A stretch of 64,000 bases of DNA from Chitinophagales bacterium (GTDB lineage: Bacteria > Bacteroidota > Bacteroidia > Chitinophagales > Chitinophagaceae): NCBI GenBank assembly GCA_020636505.1, contig JACJXR010000006.1, forward strand, positions 116,812 to 180,811, written 5' to 3'. The notes beneath the pieces are model-generated. The model had not been told where the DNA came from, did not search any database, and worked only from the letters and a program-made list of their open reading frames with translations. Within the stretch, counting starts at the first letter, position 1. Every line of letters starts with the position of its first letter. A program made the translations under genes and the position numbers. Below are positions 8,299 through 16,744 of this stretch, one piece after another.

Positions 8299-9780
8299 AT
8301 GAACATGAATTACAGACAAAGCCTTTTCCTATTGATAATAGTGCTTGGTATTGCAGCTGTTACCGGCTGTAAGAAAGAGCAGTTGCTTGTTTCGGGAGGA
8401 GAGTTGAGATTCTCTGTCGATACTTTGTTGTTTGACACAGTATTTACCGGCAGAGGCAACTTTACCACTTCTGTGAAGATATACAACCCTCAATCTCAGA
8501 AGGTCAACATCAGCAGCATTAGACTTAAAAAGAATCCTGATGACTGTTTTACAATAAACATAAACGGTCAGGCAAGTGATGCTGTTACTGATGTTGAACT
8601 AGCAGCAAATGATAGTATGTATGTGTTTGCCACAGTTAATATAGACCCCAACGATTCTCTTATGCCATTTATAAGAAGGGACGATTTGGTGGCTACACTA
8701 AACGGTAAGGAGTACTCCATTCCTTTCATCGCATATGGGCAAAATGCGTATTATCTAATCGACAGTGTTATTGAAGACGATCAGACTTGGAAGACCGATA
8801 AGCCGTATGTAATCATGCACAATGCTTTGGTTGGAGAGAATAAAACACTTACAATACCTGCAGGTTGTAAAGTGTATGTACATGGTGACTCAAGATTATA
8901 CGTTGCCGGTACATTGAAGGTAAATGGTACCAAAGGCGACAGTGTAGTGTTTCAGGGCGATAGGCTGGACAGAAAATACTTTGGCAACGAAGGCTACCCC
9001 GGAGAGTGGGGTGGCATGTATTTCACCGGTACGAGTAAGAACAATGAGATGAACTATGCTGTCTTAAAGAACTGTGGAGGCAGTACTAAATTAGGTTCAC
9101 AAAAGCTTACACCTGCCGCGATACAATTAAATCAACAAGATGTATTTGACGGCACACCACAGCTGATAATAAGAAACTCCATCATAGAGAATTCGATAGG
9201 TTATGGAATAGTGGCATTCACAAGTTCGTTGTATGCTGAAAACTGCCTCATAAATACTTGCGGGGCTCAGTGTTTGGCTGTAGTGCGAGGTGGAGGTTAT
9301 CTTATCAAAAACTGCACATTCGCCACCTATGGTACCGATAAGGTGAGTCATATAGACGAGCCGAGTATGGCTGTGTTGAACTATATCGATCTTGGTAACA
9401 ATGATATTGAAGTGGCGTCACTTAGATTTCGAATGATTAACAGCGTCGTGTGGGGAGGATTGGAAACGGAATTCTTGGCACAAGGACTTGGCGATATAGA
9501 CAACAATCCCGACCTCTTTGATGTTCAACTGAACAATTGCTTGTTCAAAGCCAAAGACGGTGTTCCTGAAAGAGTGAAGGCCATTGATTGCATTTTGAAT
9601 GAAGACCCTTTGTTTGAAGACCCCGGTGGGTTCAACTTTAGGCTAAAAGGGAATTCGCCTGCAGTCAACTCGGGGCGTAAGCCACCTTACGATAATGCCG
9701 AACAAACACCTCCTGCAAACGATTTGGACGGTAAGCCCCGCGACCCGAACAGTGTGGACATGGGGTGCTACGAGAATTGA
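8299..9780 (+). CDS. Right-handed beta-helix lipoprotein
   Basis: A protein of ~493 residues. The start at 8299 (MNMNYRQ) is chosen over an in-frame TTG at 8287; 8305 is also possible. The signal peptide ends in a lipobox, AAVTGC, so it is probably lipid-anchored. The middle shows repeated short strands with Asn-rich turns (AENCLINTCGAQCLAVV, LIKNCTFATYG), typical of pectin-lyase-like beta-helices. The end reads LDGKPRDPNSVDMGCYE, the DxDGxxR...VDxGAxE tail seen in many parallel-beta-helix proteins. No catalytic motif is recognised; it may bind or process polysaccharide at the surface. Confidence 0.78.
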   Translation: MNMNYRQSLFLLIIVLGIAAVTGCKKEQLLVSGGELRFSVDTLLFDTVFTGRGNFTTSVKIYNPQSQKVNISSIRLKKNPDDCFTININGQASDAVTDVELAANDSMYVFATVNIDPNDSLMPFIRRDDLVATLNGKEYSIPFIAYGQNAYYLIDSVIEDDQTWKTDKPYVIMHNALVGENKTLTIPAGCKVYVHGDSRLYVAGTLKVNGTKGDSVVFQGDRLDRKYFGNEGYPGEWGGMYFTGTSKNNEMNYAVLKNCGGSTKLGSQKLTPAAIQLNQQDVFDGTPQLIIRNSIIENSIGYGIVAFTSSLYAENCLINTCGAQCLAVVRGGGYLIKNCTFATYGTDKVSHIDEPSMAVLNYIDLGNNDIEVASLRFRMINSVVWGGLETEFLAQGLGDIDNNPDLFDVQLNNCLFKAKDGVPERVKAIDCILNEDPLFEDPGGFNFRLKGNSPAVNSGRKPPYDNAEQTPPANDLDGKPRDPNSVDMGCYEN

Positions 9781-9785
9781 TAAAT

Positions 9786-9820
9786 TATAAAAGCGGCTGA
9801 GTATCAGCCGCCTTTATAAT
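9786..9820. terminator. Bidirectional terminator between lipoprotein and ECF sigma genes
   Basis: GCGGCTGA (9793-9800) pairs with TCAGCCGC (9804-9811) around a 3-base loop, and the flanks TTATAAA and CTTTATAA extend the stem with T-rich DNA on each side. It lies between two convergent genes. Confidence 0.7.
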
Positions 9821-9835
9821 AGATAGATGTTTTGT

Positions 9836-10333
9836 CTACCTCTCAACTGTTGATGTCAATATTTTTCTTGCAAAGTGGATCCTGCTTTTAACTGTACCCA
9901 GTGGCTCGTTCAACATAGAGGCTATTTCTTGATATTTATACCCCATGTAGTAAAGTTCGAATGAGGTACGAAATACTTCGGGCAACTTTTCGATGGACGA
10001 CTTTATTTCGCCGAGTCTTACATTGCTCCAGCCTATGTTTTTGGCCTTCTTGTCAACGTTGTAAAGCAGAACATCTTCAGGGACGTCTGATGTGACCTTG
10101 GAGAACTTCTTGTTCCTCCTGTACGTGTTGATGAAAATGTTACGCATAATGGTATAAAGCCACGCCTTGATATTAGTTCCATGCTTATACTTGTCTTTAT
10201 TGACCAATGCACGTAGCATGGTCTCTTGGTACAAATCGTTTGCGTCTTCGGCATTTCTGGTAAGAGAAATGGCAAATGGCTTCAAATACTCAGTCTGTGT
10301 AGCTATGATCTTCGATAAATCTGTAGTGGCCAT
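9836..10333 (-). CDS. ECF-type RNA polymerase sigma-70 factor
   Basis: About 165 residues, the usual length of an extracytoplasmic-function sigma factor. The start at 10333 (MATTDLSKII) is chosen because the upstream extension is AT-rich and falls in the dyad-containing control region. Region 2 includes NAEDANDLYQETMLRALVNKDKY and AWLYTIMRNIFINTYRRNKK; region 4 includes YYMGYKYQEIASMLNEPLGTVKSRIHFARK, the helix-turn-helix for the -35 element. No anti-sigma gene is adjacent. It is downstream of the CarH/LitR-like regulator on the same strand, recalling the LitR-LitS pairing in Streptomyces, where a LitR-type regulator controls light-induced carotenoid genes together with an ECF sigma factor. 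Confidence 0.92.
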   Translation of the reverse strand: MATTDLSKIIATQTEYLKPFAISLTRNAEDANDLYQETMLRALVNKDKYKHGTNIKAWLYTIMRNIFINTYRRNKKFSKVTSDVPEDVLLYNVDKKAKNIGWSNVRLGEIKSSIEKLPEVFRTSFELYYMGYKYQEIASMLNEPLGTVKSRIHFARKILTSTVER

Positions 10334-10341
10334 GATCTTAA

Positions 10342-10382
10342 ATTTTTGTTTAATAATCAACAGCGCTAAATTAAACAAAAAT
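10342..10382. repeat. 12-bp inverted repeat upstream of ECF sigma gene (putative operator 1)
   Basis: ATTTTTGTTTAA (10342-10353) and TTAAACAAAAAT (10371-10382) are exact reverse complements. The core TTGTTTA and TAAACAA are 19 bp apart. The dyad begins 8 bp upstream of the proposed sigma-factor start codon. Confidence 0.65.
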
Positions 10383-10402
10383 GACTACCACAGAAATAGA
10401 TT

Positions 10403-10435
10403 TTGTTTATCTTTGATATGGCAAAAGTTAAACAA
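10403..10435. repeat. TTGTTTA-N19-TAAACAA dyad (putative operator 2)
   Basis: TTGTTTA (10403-10409) and TAAACAA (10429-10435) repeat the core and the exact 19-bp spacing of the dyad at 10342-10382. It is in the intergenic region between the MerR-type regulator and the sigma gene. Confidence 0.6.
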
Positions 10436-10466
10436 AGAATTGTTAAAATTTGCAAATGGATGTTTA

Positions 10467-11387
10467 TCAGTGTTTTATGTAGTTTCCGTATTTTTCTATG
10501 TAAATTATCTGCTCCTTCACCTCTTTGAGGGTGTTTAAGAATACCACATCCTTATTTCCTGAGGAATAATTTATTTTTTGGAGCATTGAGCCTGAAACGA
10601 AGATGTTTGTGGAAGGACAGGCATCGGTCAGCTTTCCCAAATACTTATTGACGTCAAAGTCTTTGGATACGGATGTAAGATGTGTATACAGATAGTTGGG
10701 CTGAAGTTTCTTGAATACGAAGGCAACATCATTTATTGGAGAATCTGGGCCTAGGTATATTGGGTAAAGGTTGTGCTTCCTGAGCAGGTAGTGTACATAT
10801 AGCAGTGCCAATTCATGAATCTCACCTTCGGGCAAGAACAATAAGAATGAAGGGGTTTTACTGTTATGGCGTTGTGATGGTAGCTTCTCTGTTGCCAACA
10901 GGATCTTTCTGGAGATGATATTACTGGTCAAATGTTCTTGCGCCGGCAATATTCTGTTGGTCATCCACATCAGCCCCACTTTGTCCAAAAATGCGAACAG
11001 AAGATGTTCTATGGTTTGTTCCAGTCCGTTGGTATTGATATAATCGTCAATCTTATCTTCAAAAGCCACGGTATCCATATTCACAGCATCTATCAGCAGT
11101 TTGTTGACTGTGTTTTCAAACTTGAAATCATCATCGGCTTTTTGATTGATGGTATTGTCTATTTCCAGATCCCCCATTTTTTGAATGCGGGAAATTTTAT
11201 AGCCGTACTTGTTCAGTAGGGAAACTTTCAATGCTTTTTTCAGATCTTCTGCATCATAATAGCGGATATTGGTATCGGTACGTTTTGGGATGATGATACC
11301 ATGCCTCTGCTCCCAAACACGAAGTGTATGAGCTTTGATGCCGGTTAGATTTTCTAAGTCCTTGATACTGAATTTATTCATTTCCAC
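10467..11387 (-). CDS. CarH/LitR-like MerR-family regulator with cobalamin-binding domain
   Basis: A 306-residue regulator. Residues ~5-75 are a MerR winged helix (FSIKDLENLTGIKAHTLRVWEQRHG, then NIRYYDAEDLKKAL). Residues ~90-170 match the helical bundle that caps adenosylcobalamin, with the W-x9-EH motif intact at Trp141 and Glu151-His152. Residues ~178-300 are a B12-binding-like Rossmann domain; the lower-ligand motif DxHxxG appears as ExHxxA (Glu189, His191, Ala194), and YLGPDSP follows. In CarH, light breaks the Co-C bond and releases DNA. Retained Trp, Glu-His and ligand His make cobalamin binding plausible, but the D-to-E and G-to-A changes leave this open. It is flanked by SRPBCC and ECF sigma genes on the same strand. 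Confidence 0.88.
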   Translation of the reverse strand: MEMNKFSIKDLENLTGIKAHTLRVWEQRHGIIIPKRTDTNIRYYDAEDLKKALKVSLLNKYGYKISRIQKMGDLEIDNTINQKADDDFKFENTVNKLLIDAVNMDTVAFEDKIDDYINTNGLEQTIEHLLFAFLDKVGLMWMTNRILPAQEHLTSNIISRKILLATEKLPSQRHNSKTPSFLLFLPEGEIHELALLYVHYLLRKHNLYPIYLGPDSPINDVAFVFKKLQPNYLYTHLTSVSKDFDVNKYLGKLTDACPSTNIFVSGSMLQKINYSSGNKDVVFLNTLKEVKEQIIYIEKYGNYIKH

Positions 11388-11400
11388 TTTGTGGTACGTA

Positions 11401-11424
11401 TTGTTTACTGATAGCTATAAACAA
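11401..11424. repeat. TTGTTTA-N10-TAAACAA dyad upstream of CarH-like regulator (putative operator 3)
   Basis: TTGTTTA (11401-11407) and TAAACAA (11418-11424) form a dyad 13 bp upstream of the regulator start codon. The half-sites match those before the sigma gene, but the spacing is 10 bp instead of 19 bp. Confidence 0.55.
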
Positions 11425-11446
11425 CCGTTAAAATTAAAAGTTCATA

Positions 11447-11908
11447 TCATTTATTAAAAATATTGTCCACGACCTCCTTTCTGTAATCGAATATTTCTTT
11501 GAGTTGGCGCTTGATGAACAGCATGTTGGCCAAGTCTCCCAATATACCCATGGGAGGCTTGTATTCTACAAAGTCTTGCATCAAAACACCATTTCCCGAC
11601 TTGGTGAATATGTGTTTGTGCCTCCATATTTTGTAAGGGCCTTTTTTCTGCTCATCAACAAACAAATGCAACGGAACCACATCTTTTATTTCGGTGACCC
11701 AGTTGAGCGGAATACCGAGAATGGGAGCGACCTTATATGTGATTATCTGTCCATTGTATACCTGTCCGTCATATGGTGGAGAGGTGATGGTAAATGTCAT
11801 GTTGTCCGGAGTGATCTTCTGCAAGTTGTTTGGAGTACTGAAAAATTTCCAAACATCTTCGAGTGGAGCATTGATATACTGTTCTCTTTTCAATTCATAA
11901 ATAGCCAT
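11447..11908 (-). CDS. SRPBCC (START-like) family protein
   Basis: A 153-residue protein. It begins MAIYELKREQYINAPLEDVWKFFSTPNNLQKITP, the classic first strand and helix of the polyketide cyclase/dehydrase (SRPBCC) fold, and continues with VTEIKDVVPLHLFVDEQKKGPYKIWRHKHIF and a C-terminal helix IKRQLKEIFDYRKEVV. Such proteins have a deep hydrophobic ligand cavity. The ligand is unknown. The gene is 59 bp upstream of the CarH-like regulator on the same strand and probably belongs to the same response; related SRPBCC genes often occur in light-response and carotenoid neighbourhoods of Bacteroidota (recollection, not checked). Confidence 0.85.
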   Translation of the reverse strand: MAIYELKREQYINAPLEDVWKFFSTPNNLQKITPDNMTFTITSPPYDGQVYNGQIITYKVAPILGIPLNWVTEIKDVVPLHLFVDEQKKGPYKIWRHKHIFTKSGNGVLMQDFVEYKPPMGILGDLANMLFIKRQLKEIFDYRKEVVDNIFNK

Positions 11909-12002
11909 GAGCCAATAACCAAAAACAGGTATAAAAGGTTGTGTGATACCGGTATTGTCAAATACAATTAGCGGCGTACCCTATTTAAAACGTAATTTAG
12001 TA

Positions 12003-13094
12003 ATGATGAGGGGATTTGTATTTACAAAGTTTACGGAGCAAGAGCAAAAAGCACCTTTTGAAAAGTTGTTGGACATCTTTGTGGAGCTGCTTAGCTACAC
12101 GAATGGAGACCCAACAGAGGCATTGGATTGGTTGACACAGTTGGATAGAGAGTATCAACTGACCGGTGATGACTATGGTATCGGCGACTTTATAGAAGAA
12201 CTTAAGGAAAAGGGATACCTGAAAGAAAATGAGCGTGATGGAGCATATCAAATATCAGCAAAGACAGAGCAGCAAATACGCAAACGCTCTTTGGATGAGA
12301 TATTCGGTAAGCTGAAAAAGGCCAAAAAAGGTAACCATACCACATTCAAAACAGGTAAGGGCGATGAGACCAATCCCGAAACACGGCCTTACGAATACGG
12401 AGATTCATTGGATGCGATAGACTTCACCAACAGTTTGCGAAACTCCATGATCAACAGTGGAATCGACAATTTTCATTTGCAGCAAGACGACCTTGAGGTA
12501 TATGAAAAGGATTACAAAGCGCAGACATCCACTGTATTGATGATAGACATATCTCACTCGATGATATTGTATGGTGAGGATAGGATAACACCGGCCAAGA
12601 AAGTGGCCATGGCATTGAGTGAACTGATAACCACAAGGTATCCCAAAGACACTTTGGATATAGTGGTGTTTGGCAACGATGCTTGGCAAATCGAGATAAA
12701 AGACCTGCCTTACCTACAAGTAGGACCTTATCATACCAATACGGTTGCAGGGTTGGAGATGGCAATGGACATACTCCGTAGGAGAAAGAATCCGAACAAG
12801 CAGATATTTATGATAACGGACGGTAAACCCACGTGCTTGAAAACAGGCAACAAGTATTACAAGAACAGTTTCGGTATAGACAGTAAAATACTCAACCGTA
12901 CGTTGAACCTTGCAGGACAGCTACGCAAATTGAAAATACCGGTCATCACATTCATGATAGCACGTGACCCATACCTGCAAGCATTTGTTCGCAACTTCAC
13001 AGAGGTGAACAACGGCAAAGCGTTTTATTCTTCACTGGACGGATTGGGAGACTTCATTTTTGAAGACTACGAAACCAATAAGAAAAAAGGATGA
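12003..13094 (+). CDS. von Willebrand factor A (VWA) domain protein
   Basis: About 364 residues; ATG at 12003 (MMRGFVFTKF) is chosen over an in-frame ATG 60 bp upstream. The N-terminal ~150 residues are helical and charged (FEKLLDIFVELLSY; DEIFGKLKKAKKG). The VWA domain follows, with the metal-site motif DISHS in TVLMIDISHSMILYGEDR, then TLDIVVFGNDAWQIEI and KQIFMITDGKPT, which supplies the threonine and aspartate positions of a MIDAS site. Homologues are often encoded with MoxR or magnesium-chelatase-like AAA ATPases; no such gene is adjacent here. No signal peptide is seen, so it is probably cytoplasmic. Confidence 0.85.
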   Translation: MMRGFVFTKFTEQEQKAPFEKLLDIFVELLSYTNGDPTEALDWLTQLDREYQLTGDDYGIGDFIEELKEKGYLKENERDGAYQISAKTEQQIRKRSLDEIFGKLKKAKKGNHTTFKTGKGDETNPETRPYEYGDSLDAIDFTNSLRNSMINSGIDNFHLQQDDLEVYEKDYKAQTSTVLMIDISHSMILYGEDRITPAKKVAMALSELITTRYPKDTLDIVVFGNDAWQIEIKDLPYLQVGPYHTNTVAGLEMAMDILRRRKNPNKQIFMITDGKPTCLKTGNKYYKNSFGIDSKILNRTLNLAGQLRKLKIPVITFMIARDPYLQAFVRNFTEVNNGKAFYSSLDGLGDFIFEDYETNKKKG

Positions 13095-13100
13095 GGTAGA

Positions 13101-13811
13101 TTAAGATACCAAAGTGCCTACCGCCTTACCACTCACCACATTCAACAAGTTGCTGCGTTGGTTCATGTTGAAAACGATGATCGGCAAGTTGTTCTCTTGA
13201 CACAATGTGAAGGCGGTCATATCCATCACCTTCAATTCTTGACTGATTACTTCGTTGAAAGAAAGTTTGTCGAACCTTGTGGCATCCGGATGCTTTTCAG
13301 GGTCGGCGCTATATATGCCATCCACTCTGGTCCCTTTCAGGATAACGTCCGCTTTTATTTCAATGGCTCTGAGCGAACCTGCGGTATCTGTGGTGAAGTA
13401 TGGGTTACCTGTACCTGCACCGAAAATCACCACACGGCCTTTCTCCAAGTGGCGTATTGCCCTGCGGCGGATATAAGGCTCAGCAATTTGTTCCATTTTG
13501 ATGGCGCTCTGCAAACGAGTGATGACACCAATGCGCTCCAATGCGGCTTGCAATGCCATACCATTGATAAGAGTTGCCAACATGCCCATGTAATCGCCTT
13601 GAGCACGTTCAATGCCTGTTTCTGCTTCGTTCATACCACGGTATATGTTACCACCACCTATAACAACTGCCACCTGAACACCCAGATCGGTAATTTCTTT
13701 TATGTCTTGAGCGTATTGGTCAAGCATTTTGGAGCTTATACCATACTTGTCTTCGCCCATTAAAGATTCTCCGGAAAGTTTCAGCAGTACTCGGCTGTAT
13801 TTTGGAAGCAT
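13101..13811 (-). CDS. pyrH: UMP kinase
   Basis: About 236 residues, normal for bacterial UMP kinase, which phosphorylates UMP to UDP with ATP in pyrimidine nucleotide synthesis. The start at 13811 (MLPKYSRVLLKLSGES) places the amino-acid-kinase phosphate loop KLSGESL at the N-terminus; a longer frame begins at 13838. Other signatures are VAVVIGGGNIYRG, the DYMGMLATLINGMALQ helix, and GAGTGNPYFTTDTA, the GTGNP(Y/F)(F/T)(T/S)TD motif of PyrH. It is convergent with the VWA gene, 6 bp apart. In Bacteroidota pyrH is often near frr; frr is not seen here. Confidence 0.95.
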   Translation of the reverse strand: MLPKYSRVLLKLSGESLMGEDKYGISSKMLDQYAQDIKEITDLGVQVAVVIGGGNIYRGMNEAETGIERAQGDYMGMLATLINGMALQAALERIGVITRLQSAIKMEQIAEPYIRRRAIRHLEKGRVVIFGAGTGNPYFTTDTAGSLRAIEIKADVILKGTRVDGIYSADPEKHPDATRFDKLSFNEVISQELKVMDMTAFTLCQENNLPIIVFNMNQRSNLLNVVSGKAVGTLVS

Positions 13812-13920
13812 TACGTAGATTTTTTGGAACCGTTGCAAAGAAAGAAAAAACTTGGGTTTTTTAGGGACTTATTTGTCTGGAAAATCGATTTTATCTCATA
13901 TTCAAATTAATGCAAAACAT

Positions 13921-13946
13921 AAAAGCCCCTTCATCAAGGGGCTTTT
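13921..13946 (-). terminator. Intrinsic terminator downstream of gcvT
   Basis: AAAAGCCCCTT (13921-13931) and AAGGGGCTTTT (13936-13946) form a perfect stem with a 4-base loop. It lies 24 bp after the gcvT stop on the minus strand and has T-runs on both strands. Confidence 0.75.
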
Positions 13947-13969
13947 AAAAAATATTTGTCAATTGAATA

Positions 13970-15064
13970 TTATTCGAAAGGCATCTTCACAACCTTTGCT
14001 TTGATGGCTCGGTCACGTATCATGATGTTTATCTCATTGCCTTCTGCACCGTTGCCTTTGGCAACATATCCCATGCCTATGGCCTTGCCCAAGCTTGGTG
14101 ACTGTGTGCCTGAAGTAACATAGCCTATCTCATTGCCTTCGCTGTCTTGTATTTTGTAACCGTGACGAGGGATACCTTTATCCACCATTTCAAAACCAAC
14201 CAGTTTGCGCTTAAGACCTTCTGCTTTTTGTTGTTCCAATATACTGATGCTGTTGAACTCAACACCTTTTTTCAATTTGGTTATCCAACCCAATCCCGCT
14301 TCCAGAGGAGAAGTTGTATCGTCGATGTCGTTTCCGTAAAGGCAGAAACCCATTTCAAGTCTCAGTGTATCACGAGCACCAAGTCCGATAGGCTTCATCC
14401 CTTTAGGGCCACCTACGCGGAACACCTCGTTCCATATTTTATCGCCTGCACCATCCTTGTCTTCAAAGTATATTTCCACACCGCCTGCACCTGTATAGCC
14501 TGTTGCACTTACCACAACGTTCTCCACACCTGCAAACGTTCCTTTTACGAAGGTGTAGTACTTCAAGTTGGTCAGGTCCATCTCAGTAAGCTCTTGCATG
14601 TACTCAACGGCTTTTGGGCCTTGCACTGCCAACAAACCTGTTTTGTCGGATATATTGTGCATCTCAACATTGTTGGTGTTGAACTTGCTTATCCAGTTCC
14701 AGTCTTTTTCTATGTTGGAAGCATTCACCACAAGCATGTAAACATTGTTTGGCTCCAAGCAGTACACCAAAAGGTCATCTACTATACCACCTTCTTGATT
14801 GGGTAGGCAAGAGTATTGTGCTTTACCCGGTGCATCCAATTTGGCGGCATTGTTGCTGGTCACGCGTTGTATCAAATCAAGAGCATCAGGCCCTTTCAAG
14901 ATGAACTCTCCCATATGGCTTACGTCGAACACACCTGCGTTCTTTCTTACAGTGTGGTGCTCGTCGTTAATGCCGGTGTAAGAGATGGGCATGTTGTAAC
15001 CTGCGAACTCGGCCATTTTAGCACCCAGCTCAATATGTTTATCTGTGAATGGAGTATTCTTCAT
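13970..15064 (-). CDS. gcvT: Aminomethyltransferase (glycine cleavage T protein)
   Basis: A 364-residue protein of normal length. GcvT transfers the methylene carbon from the aminomethyl-lipoyl H protein to tetrahydrofolate, releasing ammonia. Visible signatures: HTVRKNAGVFDVSHMGEF near residues 36-54, YTGAGGVEIYF, GLGARDTLRLEMGFCLYGNDID with the conserved Asp/Arg region, and SPLEAGLGW. The C-terminal domain includes SGTQSPSLGKAIGMGYV. It stands alone; gcvH and gcvP are not in the window. Confidence 0.96.
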   Translation of the reverse strand: MKNTPFTDKHIELGAKMAEFAGYNMPISYTGINDEHHTVRKNAGVFDVSHMGEFILKGPDALDLIQRVTSNNAAKLDAPGKAQYSCLPNQEGGIVDDLLVYCLEPNNVYMLVVNASNIEKDWNWISKFNTNNVEMHNISDKTGLLAVQGPKAVEYMQELTEMDLTNLKYYTFVKGTFAGVENVVVSATGYTGAGGVEIYFEDKDGAGDKIWNEVFRVGGPKGMKPIGLGARDTLRLEMGFCLYGNDIDDTTSPLEAGLGWITKLKKGVEFNSISILEQQKAEGLKRKLVGFEMVDKGIPRHGYKIQDSEGNEIGYVTSGTQSPSLGKAIGMGYVAKGNGAEGNEINIMIRDRAIKAKVVKMPFE

Positions 15065-15172
15065 AATCGGAATATAAAATCGTTAATGCGGGCAAAGATA
15101 GCGTATGATTATTGAAATATGAGTATGGAATAAGATGTTGCCATGGCATATTTGTTTATTTTAGACCATACT

Positions 15173-15784
15173 ATGGCTAACACGGACTATATCACCCATT
15201 TATCAAAAGACATGCGTTTGCTGCCCGCTTTGGAAGGCAGAGACGCGTTGGTACTGAAACGCAAAAGAAACATCTTTCTTCATTTGGTCAGCTCGATAAT
15301 CAGCCAACAACTATCCACAAAAGTGGCGGATGTCATTTACAATAGGTTTTTGGAACTATACGACAATACCGCACCCACTCCCGAGCAAGTGTTGGAGATG
15401 GAGTTTGATAAGTTGAGAAGTATAGGATTGTCCAACGCCAAGACGACCTATGTCCGAAATATTGCACAATATGCCATAGACAATGACATGAGCGATAAGC
15501 GACTGTATAAGATGAGCAACGATGAGGTGATGGAATTTTTGTTGCCGATAAAAGGTGTAGGTCGCTGGACGGTTGAGATGCAACTCATGTTTGCCTTGGG
15601 TAGAGAGGATGTGTTTGCTGTAGATGACTTGGGTATTCAGCAGGCTATGATAAAACTGTATAAGTTGAAGACGGACGATAAAAAACAGTTGAGAACCAAA
15701 ATGCTGAAACTGTCTGAGAAATGGCAACCATACCGCACATACGCATGTATGCACTTGTGGCGTTATAAAGACGGAAGAAACTAA
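15173..15784 (+). CDS. DNA-3-methyladenine glycosylase 2 family (AlkA-like)
   Basis: About 203 residues from the ATG at 15173 (MANTDYITHL); an upstream ATG at 15143 would add 10 residues. It is a helix-hairpin-helix base-excision glycosylase. The HhH-GPD signature is LLPIKGVGRWTVEM, followed by REDVFAVDDLGIQQAM, in which the Asp pair contains the expected catalytic aspartate. The N-terminal SSIISQQLSTKVADVIYNRF matches the conserved ISQQLS motif of this family. The role is removal of alkylated purines in DNA repair. It is 4 bp from the M28 peptidase gene, probably co-transcribed. Confidence 0.9.
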   Translation: MANTDYITHLSKDMRLLPALEGRDALVLKRKRNIFLHLVSSIISQQLSTKVADVIYNRFLELYDNTAPTPEQVLEMEFDKLRSIGLSNAKTTYVRNIAQYAIDNDMSDKRLYKMSNDEVMEFLLPIKGVGRWTVEMQLMFALGREDVFAVDDLGIQQAMIKLYKLKTDDKKQLRTKMLKLSEKWQPYRTYACMHLWRYKDGRN

Positions 15785-15788
15785 ACCT

Positions 15789-16727
15789 ATGATCAGATAT
15801 ATACCGACCTTATTAATACTGATGCTTTGCCTCAATGCGACTGCAAAGCCAAAAGCCGATGATGAAGTGTTGCGTAAGCATGTAGAGCATATTGCCGGAG
15901 GTGCCGAGTATAGAAACCATAGAAACGTCAGCAGGCTTAATGCAATTGCAGACTATATCAAAGATGAAATGGCGAAGTATTCAGGCGATATGTCCATTCA
16001 GGAGTTCGTAGTCAACGGTAAGAAGTATAAGAATGTATGTGCTTCATTCGGCCCGTTGGATGCACCTCGTATAATTATTGGTGCGCACTATGATGTGTGT
16101 GGAGACCAGATGGGAGCAGATGACAATGCAAGTGGAGTGGCCGGATTGTTGGAGTTGGCAAGACTGTTTGGACAAGCAGACAGGAGTGGTTGGGAATACA
16201 GAATAGACCTTGTTGCCTATACGCTTGAAGAGCCGCCCTATTTTGATACGGACAATATGGGCAGTGCCATTCATGCCGAAATGTTGAAGCAAAAAAATGT
16301 TCCTGTCATCGGTATGATAAGTTTGGAGATGATAGGGTACTTTGACGATGCGAAAAATTCGCAAGATTATCCTTTGGGAATATTGAAGATGTTTTACGGT
16401 TCCAGAGGAGACTATATCACCGTTGTAAGAAGAACAGGTGGTGGTAAGTTTGCTAGGAAATTCACAAAAAAGTATAAACACAACGAAAGACGTAGTGTGA
16501 CCACTAAGGTGTTTAAAGCGCCACTGAAGTGGGTGCCAAGTATCAGTCTTAGCGATCACGAGAATTATTGGAAGTACGATTGGAGTGCGCTCATGCTGAC
16601 GGATACTTCCTTTTTCAGAAACAAAAACTACCACGAAGCCACCGATACACCCGATACGCTTGACTACAAACGAATGAGTGCCGTTGTGACCAAAGTGTTC
16701 TTGGCTATTCAAAGTATGGTGGCGTAG
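15789..16727 (+). CDS. M28-family zinc peptidase, secreted
   Basis: A 312-residue protein with a signal peptide (IPTLLILMLCLNATA, cleavage near residue 19). The M28 metal ligands are visible: GAHYDV (His100), GADDNASG (Asp111/112), LEEPPYF (Glu147/148), a glutamate in SLEMIGYFDD, and a late His in NYHEATDTPDT. It is probably a periplasmic or extracellular aminopeptidase; substrate preference cannot be read. The neighbouring genes are a DNA glycosylase and two membrane proteins, so the context adds little. Confidence 0.88.
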   Translation: MIRYIPTLLILMLCLNATAKPKADDEVLRKHVEHIAGGAEYRNHRNVSRLNAIADYIKDEMAKYSGDMSIQEFVVNGKKYKNVCASFGPLDAPRIIIGAHYDVCGDQMGADDNASGVAGLLELARLFGQADRSGWEYRIDLVAYTLEEPPYFDTDNMGSAIHAEMLKQKNVPVIGMISLEMIGYFDDAKNSQDYPLGILKMFYGSRGDYITVVRRTGGGKFARKFTKKYKHNERRSVTTKVFKAPLKWVPSISLSDHENYWKYDWSALMLTDTSFFRNKNYHEATDTPDTLDYKRMSAVVTKVFLAIQSMVA

Positions 16728-16744
16728 CATATATTTACCTGTGA

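Noticed and set aside
14147..14806. 219-codon open frame antisense to gcvT
   Set aside because: Fully inside gcvT on the opposite strand with biased residue content; no independent evidence.
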